Origin: Cadophora sp. MPI-SDFR-AT-0126
Taxonomy: Eukaryota > Ascomycota > Leotiomycetes > Helotiales > Ploettnerulaceae
NCBI GenBank assembly: GCA_020747065.1
Contig: JAGMVK010000012.1
Coordinates: forward strand, 1-64,000
Reading direction: 5' to 3'
DNA: 64,000 bases
Shown in pieces: positions 20,602 to 31,222 of the stretch. Under the pieces are notes generated by a model. The model was not told the DNA's origin, searched no databases, and saw only the letters and a program-made list of their open reading frames with translations. Numbering within the stretch: position 1 is the first letter of the stretch; each line of letters begins with the position of its first letter. The translations under genes were made by a program, and so were the position numbers.

Positions 20602-23097
20602 ATGGCTGGGAAGCGACTCTTGGACCTTGCCGCGCTCTTCAACGCTTCTCGTGGCGTGGCCCAGAAGCATGTTGCGTTGAGATCAAGACAGCTCGAAGTT
20701 TACAACAGGACATCGACCTTGGCAAGAGCTGTACGCAATCAGACGGACCGTGTCACCGAGACTGTCAAGGCGGCTTCGTTTCTTGCTTCGCGCTTAGGTG
20801 AGGATGCGCCAGAATGGTCTTCGGACAAATCAGCTCGTCCGAATGGAGAAGGGGTTCCTAGGAAACAATCAACCACTGGGCCCTTGCCAGCCGGGCCCCG
20901 GAGCGGTCTCGATCAAGATCATTTCTACGAAAAGTCATCATCAAATTCTGCCGTCGATCCAGCCCCAGAGGCAGACTTGAAAATTAAGCAGGAGAGAGCC
21001 AATCGCTATCCCCTCCCAGATGGGACCATCCCTCCAGAGGATTCGAACTTGAATGTATCTGCATTAGACCACGACGTAATATCTACTAGACCGAAGGATG
21101 AATCAGCGAAGAAGCCACTGAATAACGACGTGATCGAACCAGTCTCTTCAAATACCTCATCGATTCCTACTCCTTCACAAAAGACGCAGTCGGTGACTGC
21201 AGACGCGCGAAACCAAGAGCCCGCACAAATACCCTTCAATACTGCAGATGCATTTGACAGCTCTGTGGAAGGTCCACTGGAAGAAGGACATGGCGAGGAT
21301 AGCTTCTATGAGAAATCACTACACACCTCGCCTGCTATTTCGTCTTTACCTCGCGTACAACTTCCGAGGCATGCATCAAACACACAAGGGGACCCGCATC
21401 TGCCAAAAACAGAAATAAACTCCGACAGCTTTTACAGCTCGTCGAGTTTACCTGCTAGCGACGAAAGCGCCCCCGAGGAGATCAACACTGATCTTTTCCA
21501 TAGCCCTAGGGTTGCAAGGCTTCTCGGCGGTGGTACTCAGGGCGGTGGAAATTTCAATGGGCAGAGGAAAGATGTGACTAGTACGTCCAGCTACCAGACA
21601 GTGGCTACAGCAAGAATCGACCGCAGTGGGGTTGAAACTCACAGTCAACAGGATGATCAATCTAAGCGATGCTCCGAATCTGATGTCCGCTTGAAACGAC
21701 ATGAGGAAGACATCGAGAAGCTCGCCGAGTCTATAGCGGAGGAAACCACCAGTCAATCAAATTCGACACCCTATGAGTTGAAAGTATCGAAAGTGCCTTC
21801 ATCTAGGCTAGGGAGACTGTGGAATTATGGAGGTTTAGCGGCTGGTATGGTTGGAGGAGCAATTTTTGAAAGCGTTCGTCGCGTAGGTGGAGGGGGCAGT
21901 GGCGGCTCTTACATGCTCAGTGCTGGTAACATGGACAGGCTTGTGACGAAGCTCTCCCGCATGAGAGGCGCAGCTTTGAAGCTCGGCCAGGTGATCAGCT
22001 TTCAGGATTCTAAGATGCTTCCTGAGCAGATTCGAGAAGTCTTGCAGAGAGTCCAAGACAGGGCAGATTACATGCCTCCCTCCCAGCGTGATCGAGTTCT
22101 TATTGCCAACCTTGGCTCGGAATGGAGAAATATGTTCTCTAGCTTCGACGAGAAGCCACTGGCAGCTGCTTCGATAGGACAGGTCCACAGTGCCGTCTTG
22201 AAATCCAGCGGTGCTCGTGTAGCCGTGAAAGTCCAATATCCTGGAGTTGCCGACTCGATCGATTCGGACCTTAGCAACCTTGCAATTCTACTGACTGCTT
22301 CTCGACTTTTACCAAAGGGCCTCTTTCTTGACAAGACCATCGCCAATGCTAGGACTGAACTGGCATGGGAGTGTGATTACACCAGAGAAGCAGAATGCGG
22401 ACGGAGATTTGAAGGATTACTAGCAGACGAGAAGGATGTCTTCGTTGTCCCAAAAGTCTACCCGGAAGCTTCGGGGAAGCAGGTATTAACAATGGAGTTC
22501 ATGGATGGCATTGGTGTCACTAGAGTGCGGAGTTTCACTCAACAGCAGAAAGACTGGATTGGCACCCAAATTCTCCGCCTTTGCCTTCGCGAGATCACCG
22601 AATTCAGATTTATGCAGACGGATCCCAACTGGACTAATTTTCTGTACAATGCCAAAACGAACAAGCTAGAGCTATTGGATTTTGGTGCGTCGCGAGAGTA
22701 TCCCGAATTTTTCATTACGAGGTACACGCAGCTGCTAGCAGCAGCGTCCAAGTCAGACAGGGATACTGTAGAGGCCCTATCTATTGAGTTGGGCTATCTC
22801 ACTGGACAGGAGTCGAAGGCTATGCTCAATGCGCATATCGCATCCGTACTTACGCTTGCCGAGCCATTCTTGGAATCATCACCAGAGATCTATGACTTTA
22901 AGAACCAGACAATCACAGACCGAGTGAAGGAGTTGATTCCCTTAATGATCAGGGAGAGATTAGCTCCTCCACCCGAAGAGACCTATAGCCTGCACAGAAA
23001 GTTGAGTGGCGCATTCTTGCTGTGTGCAAGGCTAGGGAGTCGTGTCAGATGTCGTGAGCTGTTTGAAAATAGCATGAAAAAAGCCAACCTTTTGTAG
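20602..23097 (+). CDS. COQ8: COQ8/ABC1-type atypical kinase (ubiquinone biosynthesis), long N-terminus
   Basis: Single exon of 831 residues from the ATG at 20602 (MAGKRLLDLAALFNASRGVA). The UbiB/ABC1 kinase-like domain is in the second half: KxGQ motif in ALKLGQVISFQDSKMLPEQI, the Ala-rich nucleotide loop in PLAAASIGQVHSA, the lysine in VAVKVQYPGV, the ECDYTREAECGRRF segment and the catalytic region MQTDPNWTNFLY...LELLDFGASREY. In mitochondria, Coq8 uses ATP to keep the coenzyme Q synthesis complex assembled. The N-terminal 400 residues are polar and predicted disordered. They hold repeated DHFYEKSS / DSFYEKSL / DSFYSSSS elements (codons at about 20917, 21301 and 21424), as often seen in Pezizomycotina. 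The first residues may act as a mitochondrial presequence. Confidence 0.9.
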   Translation: MAGKRLLDLAALFNASRGVAQKHVALRSRQLEVYNRTSTLARAVRNQTDRVTETVKAASFLASRLGEDAPEWSSDKSARPNGEGVPRKQSTTGPLPAGPRSGLDQDHFYEKSSSNSAVDPAPEADLKIKQERANRYPLPDGTIPPEDSNLNVSALDHDVISTRPKDESAKKPLNNDVIEPVSSNTSSIPTPSQKTQSVTADARNQEPAQIPFNTADAFDSSVEGPLEEGHGEDSFYEKSLHTSPAISSLPRVQLPRHASNTQGDPHLPKTEINSDSFYSSSSLPASDESAPEEINTDLFHSPRVARLLGGGTQGGGNFNGQRKDVTSTSSYQTVATARIDRSGVETHSQQDDQSKRCSESDVRLKRHEEDIEKLAESIAEETTSQSNSTPYELKVSKVPSSRLGRLWNYGGLAAGMVGGAIFESVRRVGGGGSGGSYMLSAGNMDRLVTKLSRMRGAALKLGQVISFQDSKMLPEQIREVLQRVQDRADYMPPSQRDRVLIANLGSEWRNMFSSFDEKPLAAASIGQVHSAVLKSSGARVAVKVQYPGVADSIDSDLSNLAILLTASRLLPKGLFLDKTIANARTELAWECDYTREAECGRRFEGLLADEKDVFVVPKVYPEASGKQVLTMEFMDGIGVTRVRSFTQQQKDWIGTQILRLCLREITEFRFMQTDPNWTNFLYNAKTNKLELLDFGASREYPEFFITRYTQLLAAASKSDRDTVEALSIELGYLTGQESKAMLNAHIASVLTLAEPFLESSPEIYDFKNQTITDRVKELIPLMIRERLAPPPEETYSLHRKLSGAFLLCARLGSRVRCRELFENSMKKANLL

Positions 23098-23225
23098 ATA
23101 TACGGCAAATACATCATCGCCACACTGTACATTAGTCAGAACGAAATCTCGACAGAAAGAAGGCGTGAGATCTGCCGCTCAAGAAGGCTTCCTTCAATTT
23201 GATTGTCCCTTGGGAGCATGCCAGT

Positions 23226-24170
23226 CTACTCCAGCTTTCTTCTTGCAAAAGGCATCCTTTTCTTCTCCTTACTCTCTATCTTCTTCCGTCTCCGCTCGAT
23301 GACATGATCCAATTTTTTGCCTTCGAGCTCCCCAAATGCATCTAGCAAGACGCGCTTCTTCTGCTCTGCCTTCTTCAAATAGAAGGGCTGCTTTCCTTGC
23401 TTCACCCGCTCCTTCTCTTCCTTCCTATGCCGATCCAGAATCTCTTGTTCCTTGTTCTTCCTCAGCTGAGCCTTCTTTTTCGACTCCATTGACAATAACG
23501 CCCGCTCCAACTTCTCCTTGGCATCCTCATCCTTCGTATTCTTAATTGCGTTCCGGAGTTCCTTCATCTCATCTTCACGGTAGTCGTCCAGAAATGCATA
23601 AGCCTTGCTGACTTTCGAGTCATCAATCGGTCCTCCAATAGCCTCAAATCTCGGGTCGCGATAAGCTCTTTTGACCACAGGAACCACCTCGCGCTTTCGG
23701 GAAACTGCCTTCTTGCTCGACATTTCGGTGGGAGCATGTTTGCTTGACCTGTTGAAATCACGGCGATCCTTTCTGCCAGCTTTCCGTTCCAGTGCCTCAT
23801 TATCCTCCCACGTATCTCCGACCTTGTGCTTCGTGGGCCGCTTCTTGCGGCTTGGATCCAGTGATGCTTGTGCTTTGGCCAATGCGCCGAATGATATTGA
23901 GGCTGCATTGCCAGCTAATTCTTCACCTGAATCGTCCAACTTCGACTGCAAAACTATTAGCAATGTCTAAAGTTAGACATCTTGGTTCTGGCAGACCTCT
24001 TCACTATTGTCCTCTTCTCCACCACTTTGCCCCACCTCATCATCATCTTCATCGTTCGACTCCGCTGAAGATTCGTCATTGGTTTCCTCCAATTCCACAC
24101 TCCACTCCCGCCTGGGCCTCACGCGACGTTGGAGAAGGGCTTCTGGTGCTTTGCGCTTTGTGGAAGACAT
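23226..24170 (-). CDS. RRP36: rRNA biogenesis protein RRP36
   Basis: Two exons, 24170-23994 and 23945-23226. The intron of about 48 nt (GTCTGC..CAG with GCTAATA) joins DNSEE to SKLDDSGEELAGNAASISFG. The protein has about 298 residues. It begins basic/acidic (MSSTKRKAPEALLQRRVRPR), then ISFGALAKAQASL, the RDPRFEAIGG motif that marks the family, and a long charged coiled-coil C-terminus ending in RKKIESKEKKRMPFARRKLE. Rrp36 is part of the 90S pre-ribosome and is needed for early cleavages of 35S pre-rRNA. The 128-bp spacer to the COQ8 stop means the two genes converge. Confidence 0.85.
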
Positions 24171-24349
24171 AATTATTGTGGTTGGGAAAAAAGTTCCAAA
24201 AAGTTGCTATCAGACATGAATAGCGTTGAGAGCTAAGCCGATCAAAGTTGTGCCAAGAAGCGGTAGAGGCTGGCAATATAATTTCGTGACTTCATTACGG
24301 CCGTTTTCCTACATTCATTCACGTTCCTCCAAGGCGATCATCACATTTC
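24171..24349. promoter_or_regulatory. Short divergent promoter, RRP36 and HAD phosphatase
   Basis: Only 179 bp separate the two start codons. No TATA-like box stands out. Confidence 0.5.
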
Positions 24350-25414
24350 ATGTATGCTCTGCGATACGGGCCAAGAAGACGAGCCTATGGCCTTTCCTAT
24401 GATAGTCCGCGATTCTTCCACCAAGCTGCGATAATGAATCCCCAAGCAGATACATTTCAGCCATCGTCCCTTTTGTTGGAGACGCCCTCAACCACTCCTC
24501 AGAAACCAGAAGACAGTTCCTCTACAGATGAAATCGACGCCGTCACGCAATCGCTCAAAGAGGTCTCGATCAAAGGCCAAAAGTCCTTCAAAAATAACCC
24601 AAAAGCCACCAGACCCTCCAAACTTCCAGCCTTCATTCCAAGTGACCGAAACCCCAATTGGCGGACGAATAAAGGCAAAAACATGAACGGGAATCCATTT
24701 GCGAAGCTTCCTCGAGACGCAATTATCCCTCCATCTCCAAAGTCGGGAGGCATACCAAATCCCACTTCAGCCTACCTTTCTGCAAGTAGCGAGCCTATAC
24801 GACAGCTCCCTGAAGCTCAGCACCTTCTCGTCGTTATCGATCTAAACGGAACACTTCTATTCCGACCTAACAAGCGAGCACCCTCAAAGTTCATCGCCCG
24901 ACCACATACAGCTAGGTTCCTCAGATATTGTATCAACACTTTCACGGTTGTGATTTGGTCTTCTGCGAGACCGGATAATGTCAAACTCATGTGCAACTCT
25001 ATTCTTGACCAGGAACTAAGACGCAAGGTCATTGCAATATGGGGCCGAGAAATGTTTGGTTTGTCGCCTTCTGATTACAATGCGAGAACACAGTGCTACA
25101 AGAGGTTGACGAAGCTGTGGGATGACCAGAGGATCGCGGCATCTCATCCCTCATACGAGTTTGGGGAGAGATGGAGCCATGCGAACACTGTTCTGGTGGA
25201 TGATTCGCCTGAGAAGGGGAGAACCGAGCCTTTCAACATGATTTTGATCCCAGAGTTCTTTGGTGACAAGAATGAGCCAGGACAGATATTGCCACAAGTC
25301 CATGATTACTTGAACAAACTCAGTATGCATTCAAATGTTGCTGCATACCTCAAGGCCCATCCTTTCAGGGCTGCTCTACCAGACGCGGCTCAAAGTATTC
25401 AATACCATGGATGA
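24350..25414 (+). CDS. FCP1/NIF-type HAD phosphatase-like protein
   Basis: Single exon of 354 codons. A disordered N-terminus (about 1-155, with the segment DSSSTDEIDAVTQSLKEVSI) precedes an FCP1-homology domain: LLVVIDLNGTLLFRP, RPHTARFLRYC, FTVVIWSSARPDNVKLMC, AIWGREMFGL, TKLWDDQ and TVLVDDSPEKGRTEPFNMIL. The first motif reads D-L-N-G-T instead of the DxDxT of classical FCP1/SCP phosphatases, so the second Asp, normally the general acid, is Asn. The later DD pair that helps hold Mg is kept. Related fungal proteins are usually annotated as NLI-interacting-factor-like phosphatases. The substrate is unknown, and activity should not be assumed. The first ATG could be replaced by MNPQADTFQPS at 24434. 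Confidence 0.75.
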   Translation: MYALRYGPRRRAYGLSYDSPRFFHQAAIMNPQADTFQPSSLLLETPSTTPQKPEDSSSTDEIDAVTQSLKEVSIKGQKSFKNNPKATRPSKLPAFIPSDRNPNWRTNKGKNMNGNPFAKLPRDAIIPPSPKSGGIPNPTSAYLSASSEPIRQLPEAQHLLVVIDLNGTLLFRPNKRAPSKFIARPHTARFLRYCINTFTVVIWSSARPDNVKLMCNSILDQELRRKVIAIWGREMFGLSPSDYNARTQCYKRLTKLWDDQRIAASHPSYEFGERWSHANTVLVDDSPEKGRTEPFNMILIPEFFGDKNEPGQILPQVHDYLNKLSMHSNVAAYLKAHPFRAALPDAAQSIQYHG

Positions 25415-25878
25415 GCATGGAAGCGAAGCGGTCAAAGCCGCAGGCTTCTAAGAATTGCTAGATGTAAGCACTGACACCCCTATTTTATATCTTCTACTCA
25501 TGTAACTTTGTTGGATAGCGAAGACCCCCCAGGTTTAGGTACTCTACAGATGTGCTTTACCAGCGGTGCCTCGAGCTTAGATCCGAGGCCTTTGAAACTG
25601 GTGGCTGTGTGGAACGAATTTCCTTGGTCCGATACCCAACAAGCACAAGAACATCACAAGGATTAAAGGTATAGATGGGTACATGAAACCGGCATGAATT
25701 CATAAATAGAATGGCATTGTGGCATTGCATTACATTGCGAACCTAGCGAGGCTCACGGGCATTCCCACCTTCCGTGTGTCATGATCATTACAATCCATCC
25801 ATCCGTCAATCCATTCCATTCCACTTATTCACTCAACGCTAAAGGAGAGATTGAAGGGAATATGATGAGGCCTCAAGT
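25415..25878. other. Convergent 3' spacer
   Basis: This lies between the HAD phosphatase and EF-1gamma stops. ATCC/CATTC simple repeats occur at 25794-25830. No gene is seen. Confidence 0.4.
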
Positions 25879-27475
25879 TTACTTGAAGACCTTGCCATCA
25901 GCCCAAGGGTACTCCTTGCCATTGACAGTGACTGGCTTCTCCCAGGTCCATTGGTCGTTGACAAATTCCTTGTCCTCGGCCTTGGTTGGGTCAAGCTTGG
26001 TGAACTCGTAACTCTCGTAGTCGGGAGCGACATCAAAAGCTGGGAGAGCCTCTTGCCCACGGATGACGAAAGCACCCTGGATAACAGAGTCATCCTTGAC
26101 ACCATAAACGGAAGCACAGCCGAAGATATACTTGCGGGAACCCTCAAGACGAGCGAAGAAGCCACCGATCAAGTTGGAAGTCATGAAAATTTGAGTGAGC
26201 TCCTCGTTGTACTTGTAGTCAACTCTCCAGATCGAGTAGTCCTCGGCGTTGAAGTTGTCCCAGAACCACTTAAGAGCAACAGGGGTATCGCTGTTGGAGT
26301 ATTGACGCTTCCACTCATCGAGAGGAATGGTTGGCTTTGAGAGAGCCTCAAGGGGGTGCTTGGCCTTGGGTGCCTCTTGGACCTCCTCCTCTTCCTCTTC
26401 CTCAGCAGCCTTGGCCTTTGGCTTAGGGGCGGCCTTTGGTGCGGCCTCCTTTTTGGGCTGCTCTGGCTTCTTTGGGGCTTGGTTCTTGATGGCCTCATCG
26501 ATGAATGCGAGAGGGTCAACAACAGCGGAGTAGATTGGCTGATTGTAGACAGTCTCGTACCAACGGGTAACGTTCGGGTTGGCAGCGCGCCATGCCTTGT
26601 CGAAGAAGAATTGGAAACCACGAGAGATGATACCAGCAGCGAATAAATCAGCGAGAGTGATACGCTCACCAGCAAGATAGGTGTTGTTTTGGAGGTGCTC
26701 CTCAACAACGCTGACTGCCTTGAGGGCGGCCTTGGATGACTCATCGACGTTCTTCTTGTTGTATGGGTCGCGGCCGATGAGAGGACGGAACCAGCCACCA
26801 AGTGTAGGAAGGATCTCAGTGTTGAAAAAAGACATCCACTTCAAGATAGCGGCGTAGCTATTGTAATTAGCATATGCCTTTACGCTTGGTTCAATAGGCA
26901 TGCTTACTCTTGCTTGGTCTTGCCGAGGAGAGTGGTCTTCTCATTTTGGGAGGTGACTATATGGCTAATCAGTGGCTATCCATGGACAAATCAAAGCAGA
27001 AATATGGAGAATGTGTATTGAATGCTCAGAGTCTAATTAATAAGTCCACACGATTGTTAAGACAGGGATAACTGAAAGGGTTTTTTCATCATAGCAGGGA
27101 CCGCGCGACACAAAGGTGCATGGTATTGACTTGTGTCAAGAGTATAGGAGTATGATATGGGTACGTACTGTAAATGGCAATGGCAATACACTCGTGGAGA
27201 GTGTAGCCATCAGCACCTACGAAGGTTGGGACCTTGCCGAGCTTGTTGATCTTGAGGTACTCGGCGGAGACACCCTTGGCTGGCTCAGTCTCAACGATCT
27301 CAATGTCGACGTTGTTGGCCTTAGCCACAGCGCGAATGGCGGTGGAGCGGGGGTTACCCTGTTGCAATGGTTAGGTATAAGGCAGAGAGAGGTGGAGAGA
27401 GAGATCAAGCATTATATACAGAAGCTTGAGGAAGATACGTACCGGGTAGGTGTAAAGCTTTCCAAATGGGGCCAT
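25879..27475 (-). CDS. Translation elongation factor 1-gamma
   Basis: Four exons: 27475-27443, 27358-27169, 26956-26908 and 26857-25879. All have consensus GT..AG junctions, and the last intron has the branch GCTAATT. The N-terminus is a thioredoxin-like GST domain (MAPFGKLYTYP, then GNPRSTAIRAVAKANNVDIE and LGKVPTFVGADGYTLHECIA), followed by the all-helical GST C-domain with LAGERITLADLFAAGII. An acidic/lysine-rich linker (KAKAAEEEEEEEVQEAPKAK) leads to the conserved EF1G domain (ALKWFWDNFNAEDYSIWRVD, then MTSNLIGGFFARLE and the end NGKEYPWADGKVFK). It anchors the eEF1B nucleotide-exchange complex that recharges eEF1A. It is divergently paired with the mitochondrial uS9 gene. Confidence 0.95.
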
Positions 27476-27748
27476 GTTTGTGGTGTTGTTGTGATGATGA
27501 TAGTTGGTTTGGAGAAAGGAGCTGGAAAGAAGTTCAACGGGAGAAATTTCTGTTGTGGTTGCTGGTGGGGTCAGCCCGCTAGGATAATTACGGTTAGAGC
27601 GTCTCAAGCTCTTGTTCCTCTCCTCCAATGTCGCGCCTGAGGCCATAACATTAATTCAGGCCCACTCGACTTTTCTGAACTTGCGCATCCGTCTGTCAAT
27701 CAAAGATCAAACAACGATAATACACTACGGCGTGCTTTCATTCGAACC
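27476..27748. promoter_or_regulatory. Divergent promoter of EF-1gamma and mitochondrial uS9
   Basis: 273 bp lie between two start codons of translation genes. A CACTCGAC-type segment and AT-rich blocks are visible, but I name no factor site. Confidence 0.5.
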
Positions 27749-28769
27749 ATGAAGGTGGCATGGCTTCCCGTAGGTCTCCGTGAAGGCCTTCGGAGTGCCT
27801 GTACACCTCGAACGATCTCTTCCCCTCTGCCCATTCACCGGGCAGCCCTGAAAGCTGCTCCAAAACAGTTCTCAACATCTACTCGACTCTGCGCAGGAAT
27901 TGCAGCTCCAGAAATCAAGTTCGGTGGACAGGATGGGTCTGATGGAGAGATTCAAGAAGCTCCCTTCTTCGCTCGACTTGTACCGGATTCACCATCTTAC
28001 TTCACGGCCCAGCCCATTTTTATCGATGACCTCCTTGCCCTTCAAAGCCTTGTCCGCAGGTTTTCTGCTCTGCCAACAGTGAAGCCGGGAGAAGCCCCAA
28101 GAGTAGCATGGCGATCATTGGTCGAGTACCGCAACATGATTGGAGAATCGGTCAAAGCTTCCAAATACCACAAGATCATCGAACTGCTTCAGCGGTTGAA
28201 TTCCATACATCCATCTCTAATGCCCCCAGAAGTGAAGGCAGCATTGAATGAGTACAAAAAGGACATCAACCCATATCAGAATGACACGAAGGTCATACCG
28301 ATAGACAATCTTGGCAGAGCTTTGGGGGCCGGAAGGAGGAAATCTTCAACGGCACGGGCCTGGGTTGTAGAGGGTACGGGCGAGGTCTTGATCAATGGAA
28401 AGACACTGGCGGAGGCATTTGGAAGGATTCATGATAGGGAGAGTGCTATCTGGGCATTGAAGGCTACTGACAGGATGGATAAGTACAATGTATGGGCTCT
28501 TGTCTCTGGTGGTGGAACGACAGGTCAGGCAGAAGCTTTGACCTTAGCTGTGGGTAAGGCGTTGCTGGCTCACGAGCCTGGGCTGAAGCCGGCGTTAAGG
28601 AGAGGTAAGTTTTGATGAGCCTCTTCGTCCCATACACCTGTTGCCTCCTCATTTTGTTCGGCGCTAACAAATCACAGCTGGTTGTGTGACTCGCGATCCG
28701 AGAAGAGTGGAAAGGAAGAAACCAGGTCATGTGAAAGCCAGAAAGATGCCGGCATGGGTCAAGAGATAG
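27749..28769 (+). CDS. MRPS9: Mitochondrial small-subunit ribosomal protein uS9m
   Basis: Two exons, 27749-28604 and 28678-28769. The 73-nt intron (GTAAGT..CAG with GCTAACA) splits the Ala codon after KPALRR. The N-terminus is a basic, Ser/Thr-rich mitochondrial presequence ([20 protein letters not shown]). The S9 domain runs from [20 protein letters not shown] through [33 protein letters not shown] and [15 protein letters not shown] to the basic tail [20 protein letters not shown] ending in PAWVKR, which reaches the decoding site in bacterial S9. Stopping at the intron (TGA at 28613) would lose that essential tail, so the spliced form is preferred. Confidence 0.92.
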
Positions 28770-31222
28770 AAAATCTCTGTGCTGTATTATATTGTATCAA
28801 GGAAAATACCATCTCGCGTCTGGATATCACGACACGCAGCTTACAACCACCGTCGTCTTCCTACCACTATGAATATGAGAGCCTTCAAGCTCAGACTGAA
28901 GCATGTCTGGAGTCTGTCACACCAGGGAGCCATACACTTCGTATGAAGCACATCATATGAGCATATGGATATGCTGTCAATTGCTCTCCGGATTCCTTCG
29001 CTGGAAAGAGCTATTGGGCCTGTAGTAGAGAGACTGGCAGTGTCCAAAAGGAGGAATCAGATGCTGTGATCCCAACATTGTAGCCAGGACGAAAAATTAA
29101 TGGAATCGGCTCCTCATCTCTAATTCGTCTACGAGTATCTGGTATACAATGGACGCACATCTCTTTTTGTGATATCTCCATTCGGCAATCGATCGAGGGC
29201 GAGCTGGGAAATGTTGAGCGGTGCAGCTAAGGGGCTATGTGAAAATTGCATGCCGATAGCCATTGCTAAGTCGTTCGAGGTCGAAGTGCGAACCCCGATT
29301 CAAGTAGAGCCATCGCGCACATCGTTGAAATCAAATCTGGATAGTCCTTTTCGACGGCAAACAAGCAGCTGACATCAGGAAATCGTTTCAACTTGGTGAC
29401 CTATACGATGTGAGCCAACAAAGCCCGCCTAGAATTTACTGGAGCAAGTGTTGACAGATGACAATAATTACTTCTCCTGTCCCTGTCCCTGTCCCTTGCC
29501 ATTTCGTGTATTTATCAGGCCACATTCGCCTTCACACCACACTTTGCTTTTAACACCACACTCTGCTTCTACTGCGAAGTTGGCGCGAACAGCTGAACAC
29601 CCTCGCTCGCGTTCTTTCTCCACCCACACCAATAACATGCAAAATATAGGTCTGCAAGCCCGCAGACGAATTCAAACCCTATCCCAATCCCTGGGCTCTC
29701 TTCCGTTCGACGTGGCAGACGGCGCCCAATTAAGCGCAGATCCAGGACCATGGACCCAGGATTCCCAGTTGCTGCACGCTGTGCTGACCTCGTTGCATTG
29801 CCAAATCAAATCGAATCAATTGATGTAGATCGGATTGCCTTATCTTGCCTTGCCCTTTTGACGTGGCAGAAGATCTTCACTTTTTGTGCTGCAAGCCTGA
29901 ACCTGAGGTCTTATCCCTGTTTCTTATTCTTGCTTGCTTCTGAACTTCTTAGGCGGAAGCGCCTCATCTCATACCCCAGTACCCATCAATCCGGCACCGC
30001 AACCGAGTCGTTCGTTCGTTCGTTCGTTCGTTCGTTCGTTCGTTCGTTCGCTGGTCCTAGTAGTCAAGGGTTTAGAGGACATCACTGGAAGTGTAAGAAG
30101 GCAATCGAATACGCAATCAACAGAATGAATGACACGTCAAGAACGCTATTTGATTATTTGATTATCAAGAAGTCAATCATAATCCTCGCATCTTAACAGA
30201 AACCGATATAGCATCAATCGCAACTGGCTGACCAAAGACAAGCCAGCGCCAAAATTCCGAGCGATCCGCGATCCGGTCTCTCTTTCGCACTACCACTACT
30301 ACGAAGTCGTGCAAAAATGACAGCAAATCTTTGTTGCAGGTCGTCATCTGACAGAGATTCGAGTAATGTGATATATCACAAAAGCAAACGGCGCTGTACC
30401 TCTTCTAGACGCGGCAGGGGAGTCATAACTCGATCCGGGACAACCCCGATGCTGGGAATTCGGAAACCGGGCTGTGCTGAGCTGAGCTGTGTGCTAACCA
30501 GGTTCTCGGGATGTGAGATTTAGATTGATCTGCTGGGTTACGGACGATCTAGATCTGATCTTCATGTAGGTATGATTTCTTTTTCCTGCTACTTTTGGCT
30601 GGTTGGCGGGAAGCGAGAGGCTGAGACATGACATGCTGAACCGTGGGGTCGATGGAGGTGAGGGGTTCTGAATGTAACCTCACAATGTCTACGCACATAC
30701 ATACATACATACATACCTATGACGTGCTAAGCAAGTGTCAGGGAGAGAAGGAAAACTCCAAGACAGATCGAGCCAAGCTGACTTGGGGTATTGTTCCTCT
30801 TTCTTATTTATGTGCAATGTTCTATTCGTGGCATGTGTATGTACTGCGCTTGTACGCAAGTAATTAGTGACTGCAGCTGGCTCCGGACCCAAAAATCGCT
30901 GTGCCTCGCTATAGACAACATGCTCCGGAGTGCTTCGTGAAAGCCCACCCTGTAATGCCATCCGTCCTTTCCATTCCAGTCCCTCCCCCCAGCCACCCCA
31001 TCCAGCCGCCAGTGTATCCCATTGTCATCGTAAAAAAGCCTTTGACCCCTGAAAATGCCAGTATGTAGACCCTAACACCTGGACGCAACCCACCCGCATA
31101 AAACCAATGGTCGTGACCGCCATAGAACATCAAACGTGAAGCGCTAAACTCGTGACAGGATCGTAGAGTTACATGGTATTTAGACATAATTAAAGGAAAC
31201 GAAGAGAATCAAGGCTGGGAGC
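28770..31222. other. 2.45-kb region without a convincing gene; simple repeats
   Basis: Open frames here (for example 29448-29828, 29750-30196 and 30909-31187 minus) lack family features. Features seen are a TTCG tetranucleotide array, a CATA run at about 30696-30716, and CCTGTC repeats at about 29478-29497. A short reading frame starting at 29637 (MQNIGLQARRRIQTLSQSLG) has some coding look but no support. Confidence 0.4.
30008..30050. repeat. (TTCG)10 microsatellite
   Basis: Ten uninterrupted TTCG units run from 30011 to 30050, preceded by TCG. Confidence 0.95.

Noticed and set aside
27116..27640. Plus-strand frame of 174 codons across the EF-1gamma 5' exons
   Set aside because: Antisense shadow of EF-1gamma exons and introns.
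29448..29828. Frame with a possible small protein starting MQNIGLQARRRIQTLSQSLG
   Set aside because: Only weak coding character, no family and no splice partner; kept as unannotated spacer.
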